The translations under genes were made by a program, and so were the position numbers. This document shows positions 29,780-39,706 of a stretch of DNA of 64,000 nt, in pieces (within the stretch, counting starts at the first letter, position 1; each line of letters starts with the position of its first letter). Under the pieces are notes generated by a model, which worked only from the letters and a program-made list of their open reading frames with translations, was not told the DNA's origin and ran no database searches. The stretch is from Pectobacterium betavasculorum (GTDB lineage Bacteria > Pseudomonadota > Gammaproteobacteria > Enterobacterales > Enterobacteriaceae): assembly GCF_000749845.1 (NCBI RefSeq), contig NZ_JQHM01000015.1, forward strand, positions 16,735-80,734, written 5' to 3'.

Positions 29780-30552
29780 TGACAACCGGAAAAACTATTA
29801 TTAAAACCGGAAAAACAAGTATGACGCGTTCTGTGTTAGTGACCGGAGCCAGCAAAGGGATCGGTCGAGCCATTGCACGGCGTCTGGCGGCGGATGGTTT
29901 TACCGTAGTCGTGCATTATCACCGTGATGAGAACGGGGCAAAGGAAACCTTAAGCCAGATTACGGAGCAAAACGGTGCTGGTCGTATTGTCAGCTTCGAT
30001 ATTGCCGATCGGGAAACGTGTCGCACCGTGATTGAACAGGATATTGAGGTACACGGTGCTTACTATGGCGTGGTCAGCAATGCCGGTATCACCTGTGACG
30101 GCGCCTTTCCCGCCCTCGACGAGCAGGCTTGGGATAGCGTGATTCACACCAATCTCGATAGCTTTTATAACGTGATCCATCCCTGCGTGATGCCGATGAT
30201 CGGCCTGCGTAAAGGCGGGCGAATTATCACGTTGTCTTCTGTTTCTGGGATTATGGGGAATCGGGGGCAGGTCAACTACAGTGCAGCAAAAGCAGGCATT
30301 ATCGGTGCAACGAAAGCGCTGGCTATTGAATTGGCAAAGCGAAAAATCACCGTAAACTGCATCGCACCCGGCTTGATTGATACTGGCATGATTCAAATGG
30401 AGCCGGTTGCTGTTGAAGAAGCCATGAAGATGATCCCGATGAAACGCATGGGGCAGGCGGAGGAAGTCGCAGGGCTGGCGAGTTATCTTATGTCCGATAT
30501 CGCGAGTTATGTGACGCGTCAGGTCATTTCTATTAATGGAGGGATGCTGTGA
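29776..30552 (+). CDS. apeQ: 3-ketoacyl-ACP reductase (FabG-like SDR)
   Basis: This short-chain dehydrogenase reduces ketoacyl-ACP intermediates. The NADPH motif GASKGIG is at residues 24-30 and the catalytic set is Ser155 or 156, Tyr168 and Lys172 (YSAAK). The frame opens with ATGA overlap at 29776 and GGGAAAG upstream, adding a 15-residue lysine-rich leader in which TGKT occurs twice. The ATG at 29821 (MTRSVLVTG) is the family-like start, so the leader may not be translated. Confidence 0.88.
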   Translation: MMTTGKTIIKTGKTSMTRSVLVTGASKGIGRAIARRLAADGFTVVVHYHRDENGAKETLSQITEQNGAGRIVSFDIADRETCRTVIEQDIEVHGAYYGVVSNAGITCDGAFPALDEQAWDSVIHTNLDSFYNVIHPCVMPMIGLRKGGRIITLSSVSGIMGNRGQVNYSAAKAGIIGATKALAIELAKRKITVNCIAPGLIDTGMIQMEPVAVEEAMKMIPMKRMGQAEEVAGLASYLMSDIASYVTRQVISINGGML

Positions 30553-31778
30553 TGCGTCGTGTCGTGGTAACGGGAATGGGTGGGGTTAGCGCATTCGGTG
30601 AATCCTGGGAAAGCGTTTCTGATGGTTTGCGATCAGGGCATAATGCCATACGTAAGATGCCAGAATGGCAGGTGTATGACGGCCTGAATACGCAGTTAGG
30701 GGCGCCGATTGATAACTTCAGTCTGCCAGAACACTACACGCGTAAACGCATCCGCTCGATGGGGCGCGTGTCCCTGATGGCAACTCGAGCCACCGAATTG
30801 GCGCTGGAACAGGCGGGGTTGATTGGCCATCCGGTGCTAACGAATGGAGAAACCGGCATTGCTTACGGTTCTTCAACGGGGAGCACGGGGCCGGTGAGCG
30901 AATTCGCCACCATGCTGACAGAGAAGCACACCAATAATATTACCGGTACGACCTATGTGCAGATGATGCCGCATACTACGGCGGTGAATGCCTGTCTGTT
31001 TTTTGGGCTGCGCGGCCGTGTGATTCCGACGTCCAGTGCCTGTACATCGGGGAGTCAGGCGATTGGCTATGCTTGGGAAGCAATACGCCATGGCTATCAG
31101 ACGGTAATGGTTGCTGGCGGTGCGGAAGAGCTGTGCCCATCGGAAGCTGCCGTATTTGATACGCTGTTTGCCACCAGCCAACGCAATGATGCGCCGGAAA
31201 CCACGCCGTCTCCTTTTGACGCCAGCCGCGACGGTTTGGTTATCGGAGAAGGAGCGGGTACGTTAGTGCTGGAAGAGCTTGAGCATGCATTGGCGCGTGG
31301 GGCGACGATTTATGCTGAACTGGTTGGGTTTTACACCAACTGTGATGCGGCACATATCACGCAGCCCCAGCGTGAAACTATGCAGATTTGTATTGAAGGA
31401 TCGCTGCGCTGCGCCGGTTTGCAACCTCGCGATGTGGGCTATATCAGCGCCCACGGAACAGCAACCGATCGGGGGGATGTCGCGGAAAGTCAGGCTACTG
31501 CCGCCGTGTTCGGTAAATCCACACCGATTTCGTCGCTGAAAAGCTATTTCGGTCATACGCTGGGTGCCTGTGGTGCGCTTGAGGCATGGATGAGTATTGA
31601 GATGATGCGTGAAGGTTGGTTTGTGCCGACGCTTAATCTACGACAACCTGCGCAAGACTGTGGCGAATTGGATTACATCATGGGTGAGCCACGCCATATT
31701 GAGACGGATTACATTCAGTCGAATAACTTCGCTTTTGGCGGCATTAATACGTCGCTGATCTTCCGTCGTTGGAAATAA
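30552..31778 (+). CDS. apeR: Beta-ketoacyl-ACP synthase, second active
   Basis: The 408-residue ketosynthase has Cys164 in SSACTSGSQ, His301 in SAHGTATDRG and His335 in KSYFGHTLGA, the FabF-type triad. In characterised APE systems ApeR acts as a separate homodimer. The start ATG at 30552 overlaps the apeQ stop (TGATG); a GTG at 30549 would add one residue. It is the last gene of the operon. Confidence 0.88.
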   Translation: MRRVVVTGMGGVSAFGESWESVSDGLRSGHNAIRKMPEWQVYDGLNTQLGAPIDNFSLPEHYTRKRIRSMGRVSLMATRATELALEQAGLIGHPVLTNGETGIAYGSSTGSTGPVSEFATMLTEKHTNNITGTTYVQMMPHTTAVNACLFFGLRGRVIPTSSACTSGSQAIGYAWEAIRHGYQTVMVAGGAEELCPSEAAVFDTLFATSQRNDAPETTPSPFDASRDGLVIGEGAGTLVLEELEHALARGATIYAELVGFYTNCDAAHITQPQRETMQICIEGSLRCAGLQPRDVGYISAHGTATDRGDVAESQATAAVFGKSTPISSLKSYFGHTLGACGALEAWMSIEMMREGWFVPTLNLRQPAQDCGELDYIMGEPRHIETDYIQSNNFAFGGINTSLIFRRWK

Positions 31779-31802
31779 TGGATTGAGACGTTAGCGTTTA
31801 GT

Positions 31803-31829
31803 CCTGTAACTCGAATTATTTAGGGTATA
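31803..31829. repeat. Terminal-repeat remnant of element B
   Basis: These 27 bases match the reverse complement of the left terminal repeat of element B (17876-17902) at 24 of 27 positions. The rest of the element is absent. It lies 24 bp after the last APE gene, so the operon is bracketed by the same repeat family. Confidence 0.7.
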
Positions 31830-31868
31830 AATAACCCACAGCCAGATCCACTAGCCCACTTTACCCTC

Positions 31869-31892
31869 CAGTCAGAACGCATGTTCTGGCTG
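31869..31892 (+). terminator. Terminator-like hairpin after the APE operon
   Basis: CAGTCAGAAC (31869-31878) pairs with GTTCTGGCTG (31883-31892) with one G-U pair around GCAT. There is no T-run, so factor-independent termination is uncertain. Confidence 0.45.
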
Positions 31893-31924
31893 AGTGTGGC
31901 TGAACTTTCCTTCTTGCTGCTCTG

Positions 31925-31980
31925 TTGTCATAAAACTGTCATATTACGTACATTTTACTGTCACCAAATTGTCCTATTTT
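31925..31980 (+). promoter_or_regulatory. Pho boxes and promoter of pstS
   Basis: Two PhoB sites lie in tandem: TTGTCAT-AAAA-CTGTCAT (31925-31942) and CGTACAT-TTTA-CTGTCAC (31947-31964), with TATTTT (31975-31980) as the -10 about 10 bp later and no -35 needed. The arrangement is nearly that of E. coli pstS. It predicts induction by PhoB under phosphate limitation. Confidence 0.9.
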
Positions 31981-32065
31981 TCCTCCTGCGAACTACACTC
32001 TGATTTGATAACTCTGATTGATAACGACTCTACGTCGACACGTCGAGTATCCCACAGGAGGGATT

Positions 32066-33106
32066 ATGAAACTGATGCGTACCACTCTTGCCAGTGTTGT
32101 TGCGGCAACCTTTTCTCTAACGGCATTTTCTGCTTTTGCTGCTGCTAACCTCACCGGTGCCGGTGCGACATTCCCAGCCCCTGTGTATGCTAAATGGGCT
32201 GACTCCTATCAAAAAGAAACCGGCAATAAAGTTAACTATCAAGGGATCGGTTCTTCTGGCGGTGTAAAACAGATTATCGCGAAAACGGTAGACTTCGGGG
32301 CTTCTGATGCGCCGCTGGCTGACGACAAATTAGCACAGGATGGTTTATTCCAGTTCCCAACCGTTATCGGTGGCGTGGTACTGGCAGTGAACGTTCCCGG
32401 TATCAAATCTGGCGAATTGACGCTGGATGGTAAAACACTGGGTGATATCTACCTGGGCAAAATCAAAAAATGGAACGACCCGGCGATTACCAAGCTGAAC
32501 CCGAATGCCAAGCTGCCGGATCAGGATATCGCAGTGGTTCGTCGTGCAGACGGTTCTGGTACGTCTTTCGTGTTTACCAGCTATCTGGCGAAAGTGAACC
32601 CTGAGTGGAAAGAGAAGATCGGTGCAGGTTCTACTGTGAACTGGCCGACCGGTCTGGGCGGTAAGGGTAACGATGGTATAGCAGCGTTTGTACAGCGTCT
32701 GCCTGGTTCTATCGGTTACGTAGAATATGCCTATGCCAAGCAGAACAACCTGGCTTACACCAAACTGATTTCTGCTGATGGTAAGCCAGTTAGCCCGACT
32801 GAGCAGAGCTTCAGCAACGCGGCTAAAGAGATCGACTGGAGTAAATCTTTCGCTCAGGATCTGACCAACCAGAAAGGCGCGGACGCGTGGCCAATCACGT
32901 CAACCACCTTCATTCTGGTTCACACTAAGCAAGATAAACCTGAGCAGGGCGCTGAAGTGTTGAAATTCTTCGACTGGGCGTTCAAGAAAGGCGGCGAGCA
33001 GGCTACTGCGCTGGATTACGCTACCCTCCCGAATGAAGTGGTTGAGCAAATCCGTGCAGCCTGGAAAACTCAGGTAAAAGACAGTAGCGGTAAAGCACTG
33101 TACTAA
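32066..33106 (+). CDS. pstS: Phosphate ABC transporter substrate-binding protein PstS
   Basis: PstS binds phosphate in the periplasm and delivers it to PstCA. The ATG at 32066 ([10 protein letters not shown]) has CAGGAGGGA upstream and gives 346 residues, as in E. coli; a longer frame begins upstream but lacks a ribosome-binding site. The signal peptide ends [17 protein letters not shown] at about residue 25. Phosphate-binding motifs GATFPAP, GSSGG, GASDAPL and RADGSGTSF are present. Confidence 0.98.
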   Translation: MKLMRTTLASVVAATFSLTAFSAFAAANLTGAGATFPAPVYAKWADSYQKETGNKVNYQGIGSSGGVKQIIAKTVDFGASDAPLADDKLAQDGLFQFPTVIGGVVLAVNVPGIKSGELTLDGKTLGDIYLGKIKKWNDPAITKLNPNAKLPDQDIAVVRRADGSGTSFVFTSYLAKVNPEWKEKIGAGSTVNWPTGLGGKGNDGIAAFVQRLPGSIGYVEYAYAKQNNLAYTKLISADGKPVSPTEQSFSNAAKEIDWSKSFAQDLTNQKGADAWPITSTTFILVHTKQDKPEQGAEVLKFFDWAFKKGGEQATALDYATLPNEVVEQIRAAWKTQVKDSSGKALY

Positions 33107-33199
33107 TGATTGTATCGACAACCGTCGTGTTGATAACCAGAGCGTGATGAGATTGTCAGGTTCTGGGAATACGGTAGTGGAATAACACGTCGTATCGGG

Positions 33200-33226
33200 G
33201 CGGAGAGGTGATAGCAACCTCTCTGC
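33200..33226 (+). terminator. Attenuator-like hairpin between pstS and pstC
   Basis: GCGGAGAGGT (33200-33209) pairs with ACCTCTCTGC (33217-33226), with one G-U, in the 164-bp pstS-pstC gap. Such a hairpin can keep pstS mRNA in excess over the permease genes. Confidence 0.55.
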
Positions 33227-33270
33227 CTTCAATAGCTTATCAAATGTAGTTAAAACGAGAAGAGAGACGT

Positions 33271-34230
33271 ATGGCGGAGTACAAGCCAACTATCAAAGCC
33301 CCGGGAAAGTATGGCGATATCCTCTTCAGCACGCTGGTAAAACTGGCGGCGCTGGTCACGCTACTGCTATTGGGTGGCATTATTGTTTCCCTGATTGTGG
33401 CGTCCTGGCCCAGCATCGAGAAATTCGGTTTTTCCTTCTTGTGGACGAAAGAGTGGGATGCGCCCGCAGAGCAGTTTGGTGCACTGGTTCCGATTTACGG
33501 TACCGTCGTTACTTCACTGATTGCACTGATTATTGCGATCCCGATTAGCTTCGGGATTGCGCTATTTCTGACAGAACTGGCACCAGCATGGCTGAAACGT
33601 CCGCTTGGCGTGGCGATTGAGTTGCTGGCGGCCATTCCGAGTATTGTTTACGGCATGTGGGGCCTGTTTATTTTCGCCCCGCTGTTTGCCAAATACTTCC
33701 AGCAGCCGATAGGCAACGTCCTGTCTGGTATTCCTATTGTTGGTGCGCTGTTCTCTGGCCCGGCGTTTGGGATTGGTATTCTGGCGGCTGGCGTGATTCT
33801 GGCCATCATGATTATCCCCTACATTGCGGCGGTCATGCGTGATGTGTTTGAGCAAACGCCTGTGATGATGAAAGAGTCTGCCTACGGCATCGGCTGTACG
33901 ACGTGGGAAGTGATCTGGCGCATTGTGCTGCCTTACACCAAGAACGGCGTGATTGGCGGGGTGATGTTGGGATTGGGGCGTGCCTTGGGGGAAACCATGG
34001 CGGTCACCTTTATCATCGGTAACACCTACCAGCTCGACAGCGCTTCACTGTATATGCCGGGGAACAGTATTACCTCTGCGCTGGCAAATGAATTCGCCGA
34101 AGCCGAATCCGGTGTGCATACCGCGGCGCTGATGGAGTTGGGGCTAATCCTGTTTGTGATTACCTTTATTGTTTTGGCGTGTTCGAAGCTGATGGTTATG
34201 CGTCTGGCAAAAAATGAGGGGGCGCGCTAA
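33271..34230 (+). CDS. pstC: Phosphate ABC transporter permease PstC
   Basis: This 319-residue inner-membrane permease forms the channel with PstA. Six hydrophobic helices are visible, and the ABC-permease loop [29 protein letters not shown] contacts PstB. AGAAGAGAGACGT provides the ribosome-binding site. It overlaps pstA at TAATG. Confidence 0.97.
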   Translation: MAEYKPTIKAPGKYGDILFSTLVKLAALVTLLLLGGIIVSLIVASWPSIEKFGFSFLWTKEWDAPAEQFGALVPIYGTVVTSLIALIIAIPISFGIALFLTELAPAWLKRPLGVAIELLAAIPSIVYGMWGLFIFAPLFAKYFQQPIGNVLSGIPIVGALFSGPAFGIGILAAGVILAIMIIPYIAAVMRDVFEQTPVMMKESAYGIGCTTWEVIWRIVLPYTKNGVIGGVMLGLGRALGETMAVTFIIGNTYQLDSASLYMPGNSITSALANEFAEAESGVHTAALMELGLILFVITFIVLACSKLMVMRLAKNEGAR

Positions 34231-35102
34231 TGGCGACATTAGGCATAGAACAAGAAGCCGCACTGGAACGCTCACGGCGTAAAATGCAGGCCTGGCGCCG
34301 CCAGAAAAACCGTATTGCACTGTTTTTATCCATGTCTACGATGGCTTTCGGTCTCTTCTGGTTGGTATGGATCCTGTTTTCGACCGTTACCCGAGGCGTG
34401 GATGGCATGTCTCTGGCGTTATTTACCGAAATGACACCGCCGCCCAATACCGCGGGTGGTGGTTTGGCGAACGCCATCGTCGGTAGCGGATTGCTGATCC
34501 TATGGGCAACGCTGCTGGGTACGCCGCTGGGCATTATGGCAGGCATCTATCTGGCGGAATACGGTCGTAAATCCTGGATTGCCGAAGTGATTCGTTTCAT
34601 CAACGACATTCTGCTGTCAGCACCGTCGATTGTGGTGGGTCTGTTTGTCTACACGTTGGTGGTGGCAAAGATGCAGCACTTCTCCGGTTGGGCGGGCGTG
34701 ATTGCGCTGGCGCTGTTGCAGGTGCCGATTGTGATTCGTACCACTGAGAATATGCTCAAGCTTGTGCCGGATAGCCTGCGTGAAGCGGCTTATGCGCTGG
34801 GTACGCCGAAATGGAAAATGATTTCTGCGATTACCCTGAAGGCATCGGTATCAGGCATCATCACCGGGGTGTTACTGGCTATCGCACGTATTGCCGGAGA
34901 AACGGCGCCACTGCTGTTTACGTCGCTGTCTAATCAGTTCTGGAGCACGGATATGATGCATCCGATTGCTAACCTGCCAGTCACCATCTTCAAGTTTGCT
35001 ATGAGCCCATTTGTAGAATGGCAACAATTGGCCTGGGCGGGTGTACTGCTGATTACGCTGTGCGTTCTGCTGCTGAATATTCTGGCGCGTGTTATTTTCT
35101 CC

Positions 35103-35117
<15 letters not shown>
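34230..35117 (+). CDS. pstA: Phosphate ABC transporter permease PstA
   Basis: PstA is the second channel subunit, 295 residues (296 in E. coli), with about six membrane helices and the ABC loop [19 protein letters not shown]. It starts at the last base of the pstC stop codon, suggesting translational coupling. The last codons (AKKY) form the first unit of an 18-bp tandem repeat that continues past the stop. Confidence 0.97.
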
Positions 35118-35994
<877 letters not shown>

Positions 35995-36007
35995 TTAGGA
36001 AAGCATC

Positions 36008-36742
36008 ATGGATAATCTGAATCTGAACAAACACATTTCCGGTCAGTTTAACGCCGAACTGGAACATATCCGCACTCAGGTCCTGACTATGGGCGGGCTG
36101 GTGGAGCAGCAACTGAGTGACGCGATTACCGCAATGCACAATCAGGATGCGGAGCTGGCTCAGCAGGTGATTGAAGGCGACGCCAAAGTTAACATGATGG
36201 AAGTGGCGATCGATGAAGCCTGCGTGCGCATTATTGCGAAACGTCAGCCCACTGCCAGCGATCTGCGTTTGGTGATGGCGATCATCAAAACCATCTCCGA
36301 ACTGGAACGTATTGGTGACGTGGCGGATAAAATCTGCCGTACCGCGCTGGAGAAATTCTCCCATCAGCATCAGCCGCTGTTGGTCAGCCTGGAATCATTG
36401 GGCCGCCACACCGTGCAGATGCTGCATGACGTGCTGGATGCGTTTGCCCGAATGGATCTGGACGAAGCGATCCGTATTTATCGTGAAGATAAGAAAGTGG
36501 ATAAAGAGTACGAAGGGATTGTGCGTCAGTTGATGACTCACATGATGGAAGATCCTCGTACTATCCCGAGTGTACTGACTGCGTTGTTCTGCGCCCGTTC
36601 TATCGAGCGTATCGGCGATCGTTGTCAGAATATCTGCGAATTTATCTTCTACTTCGTCAAAGGTCAGGATTTCCGTCACCTTGGTGGCGATGCGCTGGAG
36701 AAACTGTTGGCGCAGAAAGAGAAGAAAGAAGAAGAAGAGTAA
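36008..36742 (+). CDS. phoU: Phosphate signalling regulator PhoU
   Basis: PhoU signals phosphate sufficiency from the Pst transporter to the PhoR kinase, keeping the Pho regulon off. The 244 residues form two similar three-helix bundles; repeated metal-binding motifs ([18 protein letters not shown], and [16 protein letters not shown]) are present. It starts 13 bp after pstB with AGGAAAG upstream, and ends in a Glu/Lys-rich tail slightly longer than in E. coli. Confidence 0.97.
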   Translation: MDNLNLNKHISGQFNAELEHIRTQVLTMGGLVEQQLSDAITAMHNQDAELAQQVIEGDAKVNMMEVAIDEACVRIIAKRQPTASDLRLVMAIIKTISELERIGDVADKICRTALEKFSHQHQPLLVSLESLGRHTVQMLHDVLDAFARMDLDEAIRIYREDKKVDKEYEGIVRQLMTHMMEDPRTIPSVLTALFCARSIERIGDRCQNICEFIFYFVKGQDFRHLGGDALEKLLAQKEKKEEEE

Positions 36743-36765
36743 GCTCTGCCACGGCTTACCATAAC

Positions 36766-36796
36766 AACGCCCTGCTTGCAGGGCGTTAATTTTTAT
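36766..36796 (+). terminator. Terminator of the pst-phoU operon
   Basis: AACGCCCTG (36766-36774) pairs with CAGGGCGTT (36779-36787) around CTTG, followed by AATTTTTA. The convergent sutR gene ends at 36810. Confidence 0.88.
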
Positions 36797-36809
36797 AGCG
36801 ATTTAGTTT

Positions 36810-37370
36810 TTAAGGATAGTGAATTAGATCGTGGAAGCGCACAGTGGTATCGGTAGGGTTGTGATAGCGATGTTCTCTGTCGGCGGCAAAGCGCAGGGCG
36901 TCACCAGCGGACAATAAATGCGTCTGCCCATCAACGGTTATCTCCAACTGGCCTTCCAGCACAATAATATGCTCGATCACCCCTGTTTCATGAGGTGATG
37001 AGGTGCTGTTGGCACCGGGAGCCAGTTCAATAACTAACATCTCGAAACGCAGCTTTTTATCGAAAGGGAAGAGTGGCACAACGTGCATTCCCGCCTCGTT
37101 TTCCCTGAATGCTGAACCCGTCACTGAGCGATATGTCACGTCTTCATCCGCGAGCGTCGGTTCAATAAAGGTAGAGAACGCGACATTCATACCAGTCGCA
37201 ATTTTCCACAGAGTAGCAATCGTCGGGCTGGATTCTCCACGCTCGATCTGGCCCAGCATCGCTTTGCTCACCCCTGTTTCTTCTGCTGCTCGCGTGAGGC
37301 TCCAGCCTTTTTCTTGCCTTAACGTTTTCAATGTATCGCCAATGCGGCTGGTTAGTTCATCAGATATCAA
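36810..37370 (-). CDS. sutR: XRE-cupin transcriptional regulator SutR (YdcN)
   Basis: The 186-residue protein has an N-terminal helix-turn-helix (GWSLTRAAEETGVSKAMLGQIERGESSPTIATLWKIA in pieces, about residues 22-58) and a C-terminal cupin (PHETGVIEHIIVLEGQLEI, SAGDALRFAAD). It closely resembles E. coli SutR, which regulates sulfur-use genes and lies next to the ydcO transporter gene. Here too it is divergent from a ydcO homologue, with two identical palindromes between them. The cupin ligand is unknown. Confidence 0.87.
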   Translation of the reverse strand: MISDELTSRIGDTLKTLRQEKGWSLTRAAEETGVSKAMLGQIERGESSPTIATLWKIATGMNVAFSTFIEPTLADEDVTYRSVTGSAFRENEAGMHVVPLFPFDKKLRFEMLVIELAPGANSTSSPHETGVIEHIIVLEGQLEITVDGQTHLLSAGDALRFAADREHRYHNPTDTTVRFHDLIHYP

Positions 37371-37385
37371 TGCTGGCTCCCGCTT

Positions 37386-37401
37386 GTGCGTTATAGCGCA
37401 C
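37386..37401. promoter_or_regulatory. Candidate SutR operator, copy 1
   Basis: GTGCGTTATAGCGCAC is a near-perfect palindrome 16 bp upstream of the sutR start. An identical copy lies at 37423-37438. The duplication between divergent regulator and target marks it as the likely operator. Confidence 0.75.
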
Positions 37402-37422
37402 GCTGTTATGTTAACGCTTCCT

Positions 37423-37438
37423 GTGCGTTATAGCGCAC
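37423..37438. promoter_or_regulatory. Candidate SutR operator, copy 2
   Basis: This second exact copy of the 16-bp palindrome lies 21 bp after the first ends and 22 bp before the ydcO start. Centre spacing is 37 bp, about 3.5 helical turns. Confidence 0.75.
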
Positions 37439-37459
37439 GATAAGAGTGGATGCTATACC

Positions 37460-38644
37460 ATGCCAGCGTCATTTGCGCTAAAAGATGTCACCTTTTCGAC
37501 CCTCATCGCCGGTTTTGTTGCGGTGTTGGTGGGCTACACCAGCTCGGCCGCCATCATTTTTCAGGCGGCGGAAGCGGCGGGTGCCAGTGCGGTACAAATC
37601 GGCGGCTGGTTAACCATGTTAGGGATTGCTCAAGGGTTGGCTTCCATTAGCCTATCGCTGTATTACCGTGCGCCGATATTGGCGGCGTGGTCAACGCCGG
37701 GGGCGGCGCTGCTGGTCACCAGCCTGCCGGGTACGTCGCTCAATGAGGCGATTGGGGTGTTCCTGTTTGCCTCTGCGTTGATCTTTATCTGTGGGATCAC
37801 GGGTCTGTTTGCCCGCTTGATGAATGTGATTCCGCAGGCCATTTCTGCCGCGATGCTGGCGGGGATTTTGCTGCGTTTTGGCGCGGATGCCTTTCTCTCT
37901 CTGCAACAGGATTTCTGGCTCGCTTTCGCGATGTGTATGACCTACTTGCTCAGCCGTCGGCTTATTCCTCGCTTTGCCATCGTATTAACGCTGATCGCTG
38001 GGCTGTTGCTGGCGTTATTACGTGGGCAAATTGTGGTTTCTGATTCGCCGCTGGTGTTTGCCGTCCCGGAATTTATTGCGCCGCATTTTTCGTGGGCGTC
38101 TCTGCTGGGCGTTGGTATTCCGTTTTTCATCGTCACTATGGCGTCGCAGAATGCGCCGGGCGTTGCCACACTGAAAGCGTCGGGCTATCAGGTTCCCGTG
38201 TCTCCGCTGATTACCATCACGGCATTAATTGCGTTGATATTGACGCCGTTTGGCGGTTTTTCCGTGTGTATCGCCGCGATTACCGCCGCTATCTGTATGG
38301 GATCGGATGTACATCCCGATCCGAAGAAACGTTATCTTGCTGCCGTCGCGGCGGGTGGGTTTTATCTGCTGGCGGGCGTTTTTGGTGGATCTATTGGGCA
38401 GCTTTTTACGGCACTGCCGCTGCCGTTGATTCATGCTATCGCCGGTCTGGCCTTGCTCAGCACGATTTCAGGCAGCCTGTATCGCGCGCTGCTGGATGAA
38501 AAACAGCGTGATGCTGCGGTCGTGACTTTCCTAATCACCGCCTCTGGGCTGACGTTGTGGGGAATCGGCGCGGCATTTTGGGGGCTAATCGGGGGGATGA
38601 TGACCTGGTTTATTCTGTCAGCATACGCTGACAAGGCTCGCTGA
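37460..38644 (+). CDS. ydcO: BenE-family benzoate/H+ symporter-like transporter YdcO
   Basis: This 394-residue inner-membrane protein has about 11-12 hydrophobic helices and close similarity to E. coli YdcO of the BenE family: AAWSTPGAALLVTSLPGTSLNEA, FFIVTMASQNAPGVATLKASGY and GLALLSTISGSLYRALLDE are landmarks, shown in parts. The transported compound is not known in E. coli. The start ATG at 37460 follows GAGTGGA. Regulation by the divergent SutR-like protein is likely. Confidence 0.86.
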   Translation: MPASFALKDVTFSTLIAGFVAVLVGYTSSAAIIFQAAEAAGASAVQIGGWLTMLGIAQGLASISLSLYYRAPILAAWSTPGAALLVTSLPGTSLNEAIGVFLFASALIFICGITGLFARLMNVIPQAISAAMLAGILLRFGADAFLSLQQDFWLAFAMCMTYLLSRRLIPRFAIVLTLIAGLLLALLRGQIVVSDSPLVFAVPEFIAPHFSWASLLGVGIPFFIVTMASQNAPGVATLKASGYQVPVSPLITITALIALILTPFGGFSVCIAAITAAICMGSDVHPDPKKRYLAAVAAGGFYLLAGVFGGSIGQLFTALPLPLIHAIAGLALLSTISGSLYRALLDEKQRDAAVVTFLITASGLTLWGIGAAFWGLIGGMMTWFILSAYADKAR

Positions 38645-38675
38645 ATCGTCAGGATAATCTGCCAGAATACCGAAG

Positions 38676-38708
38676 TAACATAAGGTTATATTATAGCTTT
38701 TTATGTTA
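38676..38708. repeat. Inverted repeat upstream of amino-acid transporter genes
   Basis: TAACATAA (38676-38683) and TTATGTTA (38701-38708) are perfect inverted arms around 17 AT-rich bases, 64 bp before the binding-protein gene. It could be an operator or the ydcO terminator; the bases do not decide. Confidence 0.45.
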
Positions 38709-38771
38709 TTTCCCGCGTTTTCACCCTGCTGATAGCCTGCGGTTAATACAGCAATAATTAAGGGGCAGGGA

Positions 38772-39608
38772 ATGAAAAAGCAGATTTTGACAGTGACTTT
38801 GTTGGCTGGATTGGCTTCCGTTTCTGGTGCTGCACAGGCAGATAAACTGGATGATATTCAGAAGGCGGGTGTGGTAAAAATTGCCGTCTTCGACAGCAAT
38901 CCGCCGTTTGGCTATGTCGATCCACAGAGTAAAAAGCTGGTGGGTTATGACGTAGATATCGCCGAGGCGATTGGTAAGGCGCTGGGCGTGAAGGTTGAAT
39001 TGCGTGCGACCAACCCCGCGAACCGTATTCCTTTGTTAAGCTCGAAGAAGGTCGATCTGATTGCCGCGAACTTCACCATTACCGATGAGCGTGCCAAGCA
39101 GGTTAACTTTAGTCTTCCTTATTTCGCGACCGGACAAAAATTCATCGCCCGCAAAGGCGTGCTGAAAACGCCGGATGATATCAAAACGCTGCGCATCGGC
39201 GCGGATAAAGGCACCGTGCAGGAAATTACCTTGCGCGAGCATTACCCAACCGCCAAAGTAATTTCCTACGACGATACGCCGCTGGCTTTTGCCGCGCTAC
39301 GTAACGGCAATGTTCAGGCCATCACGCAGGATGACGCCAAGCTGGTCGGTTTGCTGGCAAACGTACCTGATGCACAGAAGGCCGAATTTGAAATCTCGCC
39401 GTTCAGCATTACCAAAGAGTATCAGGGCGTTGGCATTCCGAAGGGCGAAGAGCGCCTGACCGCGAAAATTAACGACACGCTGATTAACCTGGAAAAGCAG
39501 GGCGAAGCGAAAACGATCTACGATCGCTGGTTTGGGCCGAGCACGAAATCATCCCAGCCGCGCGGCGACTTCACCTTTGCCCCGCTGGATCAGCAACCTA
39601 AATCCTGA
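38772..39608 (+). CDS. Amino-acid ABC transporter periplasmic binding protein
   Basis: The 278-residue product has a signal peptide (MKKQILTVTLLAGLASVSGAAQA) and a family 3 solute-binding fold: GVVKIAVFDSNPPFGYVDP, LVGYDVDIAEAIGKALG and DLIAANFTITDERAKQVNFS. This resembles glutamate/aspartate or related polar amino-acid binders. It starts with GGGGCAGGGA upstream. A terminator-like hairpin separates it from two permease genes, which fits excess production of the binding protein. Confidence 0.88.
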   Translation: MKKQILTVTLLAGLASVSGAAQADKLDDIQKAGVVKIAVFDSNPPFGYVDPQSKKLVGYDVDIAEAIGKALGVKVELRATNPANRIPLLSSKKVDLIAANFTITDERAKQVNFSLPYFATGQKFIARKGVLKTPDDIKTLRIGADKGTVQEITLREHYPTAKVISYDDTPLAFAALRNGNVQAITQDDAKLVGLLANVPDAQKAEFEISPFSITKEYQGVGIPKGEERLTAKINDTLINLEKQGEAKTIYDRWFGPSTKSSQPRGDFTFAPLDQQPKS

Positions 39609-39637
39609 TAGCTGACGCCTTCGGTGCTATGATCCCA

Positions 39638-39664
39638 GCCCTCTGCATTGCAGGGGGCATTTTT
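39638..39664 (+). terminator. Attenuating terminator between binding protein and permeases
   Basis: GCCCTCTGC (39638-39646) pairs with GCAGGGGGC (39650-39658) with one wobble pair and runs into ATTTTT. It is probably leaky, allowing some permease transcription. Confidence 0.78.
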
Positions 39665-39706
39665 ATTTAGGGTATATATTATTTATGACAAAGAGAGATA
39701 AAACGC

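Noticed and set aside
31894..32148. 84-codon frame covering the Pho boxes and the pstS start
   Set aside because: It runs through the well-matched PhoB sites and promoter and has a Cys/Ser-rich composition without any domain.
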